31,284 nt of DNA. Origin: Plantago elongata. Lineage: Eukaryota > Streptophyta > Magnoliopsida > Lamiales > Plantaginaceae. The notes beneath the pieces are model-generated. The model searched no databases. It was not told where the DNA came from and worked only from the letters and a program-made list of their open reading frames with translations. How positions within the stretch are numbered: position 1 is the first letter of the stretch; the number at the start of each line of letters is the position of its first letter. The stretch lies in assembly GCA_036897095.1 (NCBI GenBank), contig JAYMSP010001521.1:1-31284 (forward strand), read 5' to 3'. Below, in pieces: positions 10,670 to 19,421 of the stretch. A program made the position numbers and the translations under genes.

Positions 10670-11100
10670 ATTTAGATTGTGAGGTTGGTTGGAGTGTGAT
10701 GACAAGGAAGAGTTAGTGTATTGTGTTGTGTGGATAGAGAGAAAAAGGGAAACTTTGGGCGATCCGAAAACGAAGGTGATTAGTAGGGGAGTATATAAAA
10801 ATGAAGAAATGGAATAGGAAACAAGAAAAGATGATGGTGAGAGAAGAAGGTAAAGGATCCAAATTCAACTGTTTGCTTTGCTACCTTACTTACCAATGAG
10901 TAAACAGGTCAGCTTGGTGATGGTGGAGATCTCAACTCAACTTCACTTGTCTTCTTCCTCTACCTTCCTTCTTACTGTAATTTCATACTTGTTCCTACTA
11001 CTTACACCACCTTATAATTATTCTTTTAACATCATGATAATCCCAATTTCATTATCAAATCCAAATTATTTTCAAATTCTATATACTTCCAAATATTACA

Positions 11101-11145
11101 CTTCAATTCAAATCACTTCAATTCAAATCAGTTCAATTCGATTTA
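11101..11145. repeat. 15-bp tandem repeat, three units
   Basis: cttcaattcaaatca occurs twice in direct succession (11101-11115 and 11116-11130), and a third unit follows with changes (gttcaattcgattta, 11131-11145). Further loose CAATTCA words flank it. It is a minisatellite-like tract in non-coding DNA. Confidence 0.8.
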
Positions 11146-11879
11146 GTTACAATTTATATATTATTTCAATTCAGTTAATTAAATTCAGTTCAGTCCAATA
11201 AACTTAAACTGAAGAACACACAATTTTAATATATTATAATTTTTAAGTTATATAACATAAATAGATTACAAGTAAAGTGTGTTATGTCATGCTTTATCCA
11301 ATGTTATTATGAATTTGTACAACATCAACGTGCTATTGAGTTATATTTCCCTGAGTACATAAGAATGTGCATGAAAATCATGTTTAGGGCCCTGGTGCAA
11401 TCACAAGTTATGGAACTATTATAGTCTTTTTTCTGGGACTTAGATTAATCGCGTTATTAGATAATTATTTAATTTTTTCACCAAATTTTATACACACATA
11501 TATATATATACATAAAACAGAGTTACATATCTTATTAAAATAGCATATATACATATCTTATTATTATGATAAAACCATGAGATAAAATTAAGAAAAAGAA
11601 AAGGACCATACGGCATGATATAATTTGGAAAATAACTGTAGTAGATTGATCTTGTTGAGTCTGGCCTAGTTTGTTCGATTCGCCCACGTGAAGTGACCGA
11701 ACAATTAAAATAGCACGGTGCCAAATCTATTTTTGGACTTTCTCTGCCACCTCACAGGTGCCACTAGCCATGGTCATATATTCCCACGTCAATGCCACTT
11801 TTGGATAATCATCATTCAAGTTACCAGAAAGAATAAGTTACCACTGTAAAAATTAAAAATCACCATAAGGGAAAACATT

Positions 11880-11886
11880 AAAAAAA
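11880..11886 (-). terminator. RNA polymerase III terminator of the tRNA gene
   Basis: A run of seven A on the plus strand (seven T on the transcribed minus strand) starts two bases after the discriminator base of the tRNA. This is the usual pol III stop signal. Confidence 0.8.
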
Positions 11887-11887
11887 T

Positions 11888-11960
11888 TGGAGATGCGGGG
11901 AATCGAACCCCGTGCCTCTCGCATGCGAAGCGAGCGCTCTACCATATGAGCTACATCCCC
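11888..11960 (-). tRNA. tRNA-Ala, anticodon CGC
   Basis: The minus strand folds as a complete 73-base tRNA: acceptor stem GGGGATG/CATCTCC, D stem GCTC/GAGC, anticodon stem CTCGC/GCGAG with loop TTCGCAT (anticodon CGC, reading GCG), T stem CGGGG/CCCCG with loop TTCGATT, and discriminator A at 11888. The acceptor stem has the G3:U70 wobble pair that marks alanine tRNAs. No intron is present. The internal A box (TAGCTCATATGG) and B box (GGTTCGATTCC) are intact, so the gene looks functional. It sits just upstream of, and divergent from, the CRS2-like gene. Confidence 0.95.
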
Positions 11961-12017
11961 TTTTGTTACTTTATACCACTAATTATAGTTACTTACTATT
12001 TAAAAAGTATAATTGGA

Positions 12018-12145
12018 ATGCAAAAATATCTGATAATCTTTGAGCTGAACCTCCCTTCAATTTCTACTGGCACTGGCGCTAAAATTCCCAACCCTGCTCA
12101 GTTGCTTGAACGGTACAAAACCCTTCTTTTTCTCACCGATAAGAG
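12018..12145 (+). other. Probable 5' leader exon of the CRS2-like gene
   Basis: A donor after 12145 (aagag/gtaata) and an acceptor before 12361 (gattccag/gtcaatg) would splice a leader exon onto the main first exon. The joined frame from an ATG at 12018 runs through the junction and stays in frame with the ATG at 12365. A longer N-terminus is therefore possible if transcription starts upstream of 12018. I prefer 12365, because the peptide that follows already looks like a plastid transit region. The 5' boundary of the exon is unknown. Confidence 0.4.
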
Positions 12146-12364
12146 GTAATAATACTTACTTACTTCTCTAGTTTTCTGTATTGTGTATTTGATAATTTGA
12201 ACAGATTTACATGCTTTTTCGCAACTCTTCTGTTTTCTATAGTAGCTACCCTCTCTGTCTTTTTTTTTTTTTCAAGAATTAGACAATTTTGGTTGATATT
12301 GATGGATTTGTATGAAAGTCTGCAGAGTTATCTGACATAATCTGCAAATTTCGATTCCAGGTCA

Positions 12365-15260
12365 ATGTTGTATGCGGCAGTATCTTGCCCTAAACTATTA
12401 TGTACACCTACCATTTCGCCTTATCCTAGAATTAAAACCCCTCGTTTCCATCAAAAGCACTTGGCTACAACAAGGCTGTGTGTTTCAGCTTCGTTGACGG
12501 AACCTAATGGTGCTGTCAAGCCTGAGTACACTCCCTGGCTCATTGTGGGATTAGGGAATCCAGGAAACAAGTATCACGGAACACGCCACAATGTAATACT
12601 AATTCACAAGTTTATTAGTAGTTTTCATTTATGTTTTGTGGATTTTGATTTTTAGGGTGTTTTTTTGTGGCTGTGTGGGGAGCAGATTGGGTTTGAAATG
12701 ATTGATCGTATTTCTGAAGCAGAAGGCATTGTGATGAACACTATACAATCTAAATCATTGGTTGGCTTAGGTACTTATTGGCTAGCTGCTACTCTATACT
12801 CCTTTTTGTTTACTTCTGTCTGTGGTAGCATATTTTTATTGAGTATTGCTTCAACACTATTTAGTGCAGGTTCCATAGGAGAAGTTCCCATTTTGTTGGT
12901 CAAACCTCAGACGTATATAAACTTCAGTGGAGAAGCGGTTAGTTCTTACTAAATGCCTATGTTTCTGCTAGTTTTCTGTTAATGTACAAAATTTGTGTGG
13001 TTCTGTGTGATTCAACCGTTTAAGCATTGGGTTTTGGTCTTTCATCTTGTTTTTGAGTTTCTGATAAGTTATGTAGTATTTCGTATTAGACTTGTTGATG
13101 GTTTTAGGCATAGTCATATGTCCACTTAAATGTTTTAACTTAGGATAGAATGTTTCTGTTTAAATAAGGACAAGACTGCAGCAAGGCTAATTGGATCGCT
13201 TGATCTGAAGTGGATGTTATTATTATTATTATGTAGAAAGAACTGCTCAATTTGACTGTACTCTTGTTGATCAAATGCATAATGTCACATAAGCAATCTG
13301 CATTAGAATGAACCTGCACAATATCCAACAGAATCATTGAAAATAAATGTCTTCAACTGATACTGTGTTTCCTGTTCACATAAAAATACTCTTTTAGAGA
13401 ACTTTCAGACTGCCCAAATCAAATTGTATTCATTAAATGACTGCTTCTGAGAAGTTAATGTCAGCTCAATCTCACTATTAGGGGTGCTTGAATCTGCATG
13501 GAGCAATTGTATAGTGATTTGACTTGAAACATCTATAGCAGCCTTGATCAATTTAGCATTCACAGAACATTATAGTGGATTTGATTGAAATCTGGAGTAT
13601 CATTCAGATCAACTGAACTGGCTAAAGCTTTTAGATCATAGCCCTGTTTTATATTAGGTTGCATGCCTGATGATTGGTGTCAATACTTGCTAGCAGATTT
13701 TTACTCGTTCTAATTGCACCTTCGGAGCAGTTTTCTAAGGATTTTTGTTTTGCTATATATAATTAAATATACATATGCTTATAGCATGTGGATTTCAGTG
13801 GGATCACATACTAATTTAGCTTATAGAGTGCATTTAACTTATGTTTCGCTACCCTGACACATGTAGCAAATTGTAATCTCGCGTTCCATGATGCATATGT
13901 ACTTGACCATTTAATTCTGTATTATTTTCTAGTTAATGAATTTATATTTCATTATCCTCAATAAAATGAGATATTTGTTTTAGGGACCATGTTTTCTTTA
14001 AAAATGTTGTAAAGAATGCTCCCTATCCTCTTACCAGGTTGGACCACTTGCTGCGTATTATCAGGTTCCTCTGCGTCACGTTCTACTGGTCAGCATTTAA
14101 TGTTGCTATGTATTTCATTGTTTGTTGAATATGAATTGTACGATTGTGATTTAAAAATTGGTCCCTAAAACATGATCCCTATCATTTAGCGAAATGACTA
14201 CATATCAAAACTGATGTTGTAGGTTTATGATGAGATGAGCTTACCAAACGGAGTTCTAAGGCTTCAGCAGAAAGCAGGGCATGGTCACCACAATGGGTAT
14301 CATCTCTAGTTACATTTTGTGAAGTAGATGTATTAATTTACATGGAATGGAGTATCACTTGATTTCATGTTAGCATTCACAATCCAATCAGCATTGAGGT
14401 TAAAACCTCAGAATTTGCAATCCAATCACTTGATCTTGTGTTTCTTGTGCAGCTGATCCCATATGGATAATAGAAACTTGACACATTCTAGGCCAGATTG
14501 TCTTGAAGCTAATCCATTGATATGCTTGCTTATGTACTTAAATGTGTACCACAGGGTGAAGAGCGTCATGCAGCATTTAGATGGCAAGAAAGAATTTCCC
14601 CGGTTTTGTATAGGTTGACTCCTAATTCCCGCCTACATGTAATATTGGTCAAAGCAAGCCAAATTCTAATCATTTGCCATATATTAGGAATTGGGAATCC
14701 ACCTGGTACCATGGACATCAGGGCTTTTCTTCTTCAAAAGTTCAGTCCCGTGGAGCGAAAGCAGGTATATTTGTTGGAGCGAAATGGATTCCTATCTGAA
14801 CCTAGTCTACGTCATAAATAGAGGTTTTGGTTGAATTACGTCCACATCCATTTTAAAATGCATGCAAGTGATTGTTAATTTTCGGCACTAATCGACCTGG
14901 TCTAAGTAAAAATAAGAATCGTTCCTGCACAAGCATGTGTATACACCTGTTTCTATAAATTCATTTTAAATTTCTTGCTATCCAAGCATGAACCAGGCTT
15001 AATTATAAGAAGAAACAGAATACCAAGGATTGAGTACTCTTGATTCTTTTACTAATAAAATACTTTAGCACTTGTCTCTCTATGAATATAATCCGCGTGG
15101 AGTATGGTGTTTCACCTGACTTCTTTTATCTGCTATGGTGTAGGTGGATGAGGCCTTGGAACAAGGGGTTGATGCAATGAGGACACTTGTACTAGAAGGG
15201 TTCAGCAGCCGGGTCACTAGATTTAACCTTGGACAGAAATACAAATATAACAAAATCTGA
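12365..15260 (+). CDS. CRS2: Chloroplast CRS2-like protein (peptidyl-tRNA hydrolase fold; group II intron splicing)
   Basis: Exons: 12365-12592, 12686-12770, 12870-12937, 14038-14088, 14223-14296, 14555-14613, 14688-14764 and 15144-15260; 252 aa with consistent phases. Residues 1 to about 50 form a basic, Ser/Thr-rich plastid transit region. The rest is a Pth-family domain: GLGNPG (62-67), GTRHN with the catalytic-type His75, NFSGEA with Asn122, VYDEM with Asp147 and GHGHHNG with Asn168. The hydrolase residues are thus kept. The tail (GIGNPPGTMD, then FNLGQKYKYNK) is worded like the CRS2 branch, which acts with CAF proteins in splicing plastid group IIB introns, rather than like the plain hydrolase. 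That choice rests on remembered sequences and on its position next to the glucose transporter, as in Arabidopsis (AT5G16140, CRS2-B). Intron 3 is about 1.1 kb and featureless to me. Confidence 0.9.
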
Positions 15261-15663
15261 ATTCCATAGACAGTACGCAGTAGCTTTTACCATATATAGA
15301 CTATAGAGTAGGGGGGCTTAATTTATGTAATACACCTTATACTTCCTCAATAGTGAATCTACTAATCGCTGTGTTTTTTGTGCTATGTATTTCACATCAT
15401 AGTGGCAAATCCATCCTTCAAACTTGATTTTCTGGCAAGTTCTTCGATTGAATTTAAACTTGTCCATATAATCCTGAAAACTTATCTTATGATGGTGACT
15501 TATAAATTTTCCTGAGTTCGTAATGGTAGTTTTCAACCTACTTCAGCTCTGTATATGGCTACAGGTGATAGAAGTTCAGACAGGTAAGGAAATTAGGAGT
15601 ATTTCAAATTACTCACTACAGGAGAGATTTTATCCTTGCTTCTGCAGAAAATAGCTGATCTTT
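15261..15663. other. Convergent intergenic region
   Basis: Lies between the stops of the CRS2-like gene (+) and the poly(A) polymerase-like gene (-). It should hold both 3' UTRs. I see no gene and no clear retroposition poly(A) tract next to the minus-strand stop. Confidence 0.5.
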
Positions 15664-17307
15664 CTATTGGCCATCCTCCATCTCTGACCCCGAATGTTCC
15701 TTTCCCCGGTTTCCATCTCTTCCATCAGGTCCAGAATCGCCAACCTCACCACTTTTTGATCCCGCCTTATCAACCGGCTGCTGACTCACAAGCCTTGTGT
15801 TACGTCTTCTTTTATAACCCAGTGGAAATACATAAGAAGGAAGCTCCTTTCTTCTCATGTGAGAAACATGTATCTCCATGCCTGGCTTCCAGTACATGCA
15901 TGCATTTACTCTGTACTTAAACTCTTCAACAGTCGCACGAATATCGAACTGTTGGGACTCCTGCACTACCGCTTCTTCCTTCAGTTGCAAACCCATGAAA
16001 AATGCACAGTGGGCATGCGGTCTTAATGAGTCGAGATAGTCTTGGGGATAAGGGTGGCACTGTAGCTTTCCCTGGGTGTCTCGCTCTATCATTAGAGTTA
16101 GCTTCCTTATCCGCGACTCAACCCAGCCTCTCCAAACTCGCAGATCATCAAAGTCAGCAGCTATAACATCAATCTGCAGATAATTTTTATAGCTTTCGAA
16201 GAATAGATATGGTTCAAACAGAGCACTCCACCCCACATTATTCAGCTGGATATCATCACTTATCTTCTTACTGAATTGAAATTGTTCCACCATGACTCGT
16301 AGAGTACTTGACGAAATTTTAGAACTGGAGTTCACACAAGGGTAGGCAGGTGTAATGATCGGCATGAGATGACCTCTGTCGCGATGATATTTCCGAGGAT
16401 CCCATGTAGGAAATCCCATGTAATCATCTGCCAATTCGCAGAGCATCACAGGACTAGGCCATCTCCAGAGGGTGTATACTCTGAAAAAACGAGAAACTAG
16501 CATGCTGGGATTTGCCTGGGGATATAACTGACACAACCTTGCTACAAGAATTGCCCAGCTCTCATCACCAAGAAACCCCATCACGCCAGAATAAACGCCC
16601 CGTCTCTTAGCCCAGAACTTTAGACACCGCAGAGTTGTCCGGAAGTTGTCAATGTTGGGTACAAGCTTGATAATTTGATCTGCTACACGGCAGCCATGAA
16701 GACTCAGCAGGGTAGGTTGATCTATGTTGTGTAACACGCTCTCATCTGATATGTCTAAATCATGTGGAACAGCAAGCAGAGAGAGACTGGCATAGAAAAG
16801 ACGAATAGACACTCCTTCAAGCTTGAATTTCAGAAAAGAGGCATCTACATCAAGCTCTTGTTGGACTTCAGAAGCTTGTTCTGTTTCTGCTAAAATGTCA
16901 TGAAGAACATTATCGAAGTCATCCTCCCGACTGACATTATTTGGTCCGACACACACAACGTCTAAAGCATCATCTCCAGGGCCGTGAACTCCCAGGCGAT
17001 AAGAACCTGAAGTCAAAATTAGAGCATTGGCACATTGTACGATTTGTTCAGTAAATCCCTTCAGCCTACTAATATCTTTCACCCAGTTGTTCACAATCTG
17101 CTCAAGTCTCAGAAGAACTCGTTCTTTCTTGATCGCCTCTTCCTGGCTTTCATACTGTCCTGACTCTGCCAGATAATTCTCCAGTTCTTTGTTTCTTTCG
17201 ACATCCCAATCACACGGCCCTTCGTTTGACAGAGGTTTGGTGAATCCCCATTGACGTGGTGGCTCGTCTGTGTCTGGTGGAGAAGGCATACCGCTTGATC
17301 CAGCCAT
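15664..17307 (-). CDS. Poly(A) polymerase-like protein, intronless, with altered catalytic carboxylates
   Basis: A single open frame of 547 aa from the ATG at 17307. It follows canonical plant nuclear poly(A) polymerases over the whole core: ELENYLAESGQYESQEEA (41-58), GSYRLGVHGPG (101-111), NFRTTLRCLKFWAKRRGVYS (221-240), LYPQANPSMLVSRFFRV (261-277), MPIITPAYPC (315-324), NYLQIDVIAA (375-384), GWVESRIRKL (394-403) and FDIRATVEEF (454-463). A basic nuclear-type signal (KRRRNTR, 499-505) and a short Gly/Ser/Asp tail follow. Canonical enzymes have an Asp-x-Asp pair after HGPG; here the text is GDDALDVV, one residue longer, giving Asp-x-x-Asp. The third catalytic Asp, in VSIDLLYA of the family, is Arg169 (VSIRLFYA). 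Normal genes of this family are rich in introns. I infer a retroposed copy, expressed or recently silenced, probably without polymerase activity. Confidence 0.88.
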   Translation of the reverse strand: MAGSSGMPSPPDTDEPPRQWGFTKPLSNEGPCDWDVERNKELENYLAESGQYESQEEAIKKERVLLRLEQIVNNWVKDISRLKGFTEQIVQCANALILTSGSYRLGVHGPGDDALDVVCVGPNNVSREDDFDNVLHDILAETEQASEVQQELDVDASFLKFKLEGVSIRLFYASLSLLAVPHDLDISDESVLHNIDQPTLLSLHGCRVADQIIKLVPNIDNFRTTLRCLKFWAKRRGVYSGVMGFLGDESWAILVARLCQLYPQANPSMLVSRFFRVYTLWRWPSPVMLCELADDYMGFPTWDPRKYHRDRGHLMPIITPAYPCVNSSSKISSSTLRVMVEQFQFSKKISDDIQLNNVGWSALFEPYLFFESYKNYLQIDVIAADFDDLRVWRGWVESRIRKLTLMIERDTQGKLQCHPYPQDYLDSLRPHAHCAFFMGLQLKEEAVVQESQQFDIRATVEEFKYRVNACMYWKPGMEIHVSHMRRKELPSYVFPLGYKRRRNTRLVSQQPVDKAGSKSGEVGDSGPDGRDGNRGKEHSGSEMEDGQ

Positions 17308-18245
17308 GATCAAGTCGCACTCGGACTACAGGCTGGTAATGCTTATAACTGTGACCTGTTCATGAAGTAGATGACAAAAGGACAGGATAATCTGATGAAG
17401 TAGATGTTACCAAAGAGAAATGGAAATGGTAAGACTTGGTCATCTGAGAAAAGGCCTCATTAGGCAGGTCATGGGCGGATAACACCAGAGAAACGTTCGG
17501 ACTTCGTCACAAAATCCCATGTCCAACATTGTGGCCGGCGACTTCAAGATGTAGTATAGTTGCTAGCCAAATGTCTAAATTTTCCACCAAATCTGTCTTT
17601 TTCTAACATGCATTTCTTAAAATTGTTAAAGCTTTAAAAGTCCACTAAATATTACGTGACCGTAGGTTGACAAACTCAATCATTAGAGTTTGGTATCTTG
17701 TTTGCCGCTAAATGTGTAGAGAAACACTACCTCCATTTTCATAATTCATGAGGTAGTCGAGTAGTAAGCAAGCTGAAGGTACAAGTTAAGGGTGATTTTT
17801 TCTACAATCGAGTGTTGTTTTTTCGAATAGAATATTGCATTTCTCCAAATGAAATTATTAATTACTAGTTGATATGTCATTCAATTCTTTAAAATACTAC
17901 CTCCTTTTCTTAAAAAAAATTAATTTTATTATTATTCGATCAATCGTAATTAATTTTGCTCTTCTGTAAAAATAAAATCTAAATATTAGTATTGGGTAGG
18001 AGTAAGTGGATTAGCCCATCATAATTAAGTATCCAATAAGATAGTGTTTTCCAATAATACGGCCCACTGAGTAAGTTAGAAAATAGAAATAAGAACGTTA
18101 GGATTAATTCCCACACTGTTGTCCAACCTTTTTGTATCTGACCGTTACAATCTCAAAACCTTTTAAACAAAACTAATTCCACTCTGTTTCTCGATCTTAC
18201 AACAATTTCACACACACAACCAATTCACCAAACAATTTCTCATCA
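17308..18245. promoter_or_regulatory. Divergent intergenic region between the poly(A) polymerase-like gene and the 203-aa gene
   Basis: The region must contain both promoters. A 12-bp word (atgaagtagatg) occurs twice, at 17362-17373 and 17395-17406. A short inverted pair ctacctc / gaggtag lies at about 17728-17757. A one-sided Stowaway-like end (ctacctccttttctt) occurs at about 17896-17910 without a partner. No TATA box can be assigned with confidence. Confidence 0.4.
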
Positions 18246-18857
18246 ATGGCAGCAGAGAGCACCAACGGCTCTCTGCATTCTCTGCACGCCGCTCTCGACC
18301 CTAAATCCCTCCTCCTCTCACACTTCTCCGACTCCACTTCCCCCCAACTCCTCCAACTCACCACTGAAACCTTCGTCCTCGAACGCGGTCCCCGATACAA
18401 CGAGTACTCTGATCTCCGTAACAAGCGCCTCCGATCGAAAACTGAAAAGCATGACAAATTGGTACTTACTCCACCGAGGAAGCAGGTCAAGTTTACTTCT
18501 TCCAATTTGGCAACTCCACCTAGGCAGGGGAGGAAGCTGGTGTCGTCGTCTTCCGTTGTTGCGCAATCAGTGCCGGATTTTTCTGCGTTGAGGAAGGAGA
18601 ATCGGAAGCCGAGTGTTACGCCTCCTGCGGCGTTGAAGAGTGGGAAGATGTATGGGAAGTTGGGAGGTAATGGGAGTAAGTCTGCGAATTCGGGGGAGAA
18701 GAGAGGCGGGATGATGACGAGGAAGAGCTATGCGAATGTTGACGAGATGAGGAGCTTGACTGCTGCTGCGAGGAATTCGATTGTTAATGGTGGAAGGTTT
18801 GCCAATGGTGGGGGTGGTACTAGTAGTAAGACTATTTTGGGGACGAGAAGGTTTTGA
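18246..18857 (+). CDS. Uncharacterised basic plant protein, single exon, 203 aa
   Basis: The frame starts with ATG at 18246 in a good context (atcaatggca) and ends with TGA at 18857. The protein starts MAAESTNGSLHSLHAALDPK, with a moderately conserved-looking head (LDPKSLLLSHFSDS, LERGPRYNEYSDLRNKRLR at about 45-63), then a low-complexity Ser/Lys/Gly-rich body with repeated TPPR-type phrases (TPPRKQVKF, TPPRQGRK) and a glycine-rich tail ending in RRF. There is no signal peptide or membrane helix. It is strongly basic, so nuclear or cytoskeletal placement is possible; this is inference. I recall similar hypothetical plant proteins (Arabidopsis AT5G16110/AT3G02555) but know no function. GC-rich coding sequence stands out from the AT-rich surroundings. 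TPPR sites could be proline-directed kinase targets. Confidence 0.85.
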   Translation: MAAESTNGSLHSLHAALDPKSLLLSHFSDSTSPQLLQLTTETFVLERGPRYNEYSDLRNKRLRSKTEKHDKLVLTPPRKQVKFTSSNLATPPRQGRKLVSSSSVVAQSVPDFSALRKENRKPSVTPPAALKSGKMYGKLGGNGSKSANSGEKRGGMMTRKSYANVDEMRSLTAAARNSIVNGGRFANGGGGTSSKTILGTRRF

Positions 18858-19421
18858 AACTTTGGTTTTCGGTTTGGATACTTGGTTGTTTTGGTGATGA
18901 TTCTTTGAATTCTTTTGGTTGATTTCTTCATATGAGTTTGTATAGAAAGAAGTATGATTGTAAGATAAACTTGGAGTAGCAATATATGGCTTCCTTTTTC
19001 TTCTTCAATTGCAAATTGCAAGTTTTGCACATAACTGTTGAGATTTTCAGATGCTAATGAGCTAGTGAAATGAACAGACATCTAGCTGGTAATAAGCTAG
19101 GTGATTGATCGGTTTTCGCTCTTTAATGGAATAGTCTTTGTTGATTTTCTTCATGCTTTGCTTCTTCTTGACTAGTGATCTTGATGATTTCAGTTCTTAC
19201 TGGTTTTACTTGGCGATTTCATCTTTCATTTTGTACGCAAATTAGCCTAGCCGCTGTTAAGGTCGGTAGGTGTAGTAACATAACAAAAGTTACCAGGTAA
19301 AACTAAAAGATGGAACAGAACAGTTGCACTCTTTCTAGGAGCACATTCACATAATGAGAATCCTTGGTTAAGTTTACAAAGATTGTTATTCTTCTAACTT
19401 GACAAATGGAGAAAATATTAA
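18858..19421. other. Convergent intergenic region
   Basis: Holds the 3' UTRs of the 203-aa gene (+) and the TRM-like gene (-). No gene or repeat is recognised. Confidence 0.5.

Larger units (their letters stand above)
10670..11887. promoter_or_regulatory. Divergent promoter region between transporter and tRNA/CRS2-like genes
   Basis: This non-coding region supplies the promoter of the transporter gene on the left. It contains a 15-bp tandem repeat at 11101-11145 and AT dinucleotide runs near 11497-11512. A CACGTG-like G-box core (cccacgtgaag) lies at about 11682-11692, and ttcccacgtc at about 11780-11790 is a second ACGT-core word. No TATA box can be assigned with confidence. Confidence 0.4.

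Noticed and set aside
14522-14821. 99-codon plus-strand frame across CRS2-like exons 6 and 7
   Set aside because: It reads through an intron. The splice signals and the family sequence support two separate exons in other frames.
15636-15920. Plus-strand frame over the end of the poly(A) polymerase-like gene
   Set aside because: It is an antisense shadow of the minus-strand coding sequence.
15664-17307. Poly(A) polymerase-like gene as an ordinary active PAPS gene
   Set aside because: The core is well kept, but the changed Asp spacing and Arg169 at the third catalytic position argue against normal activity.
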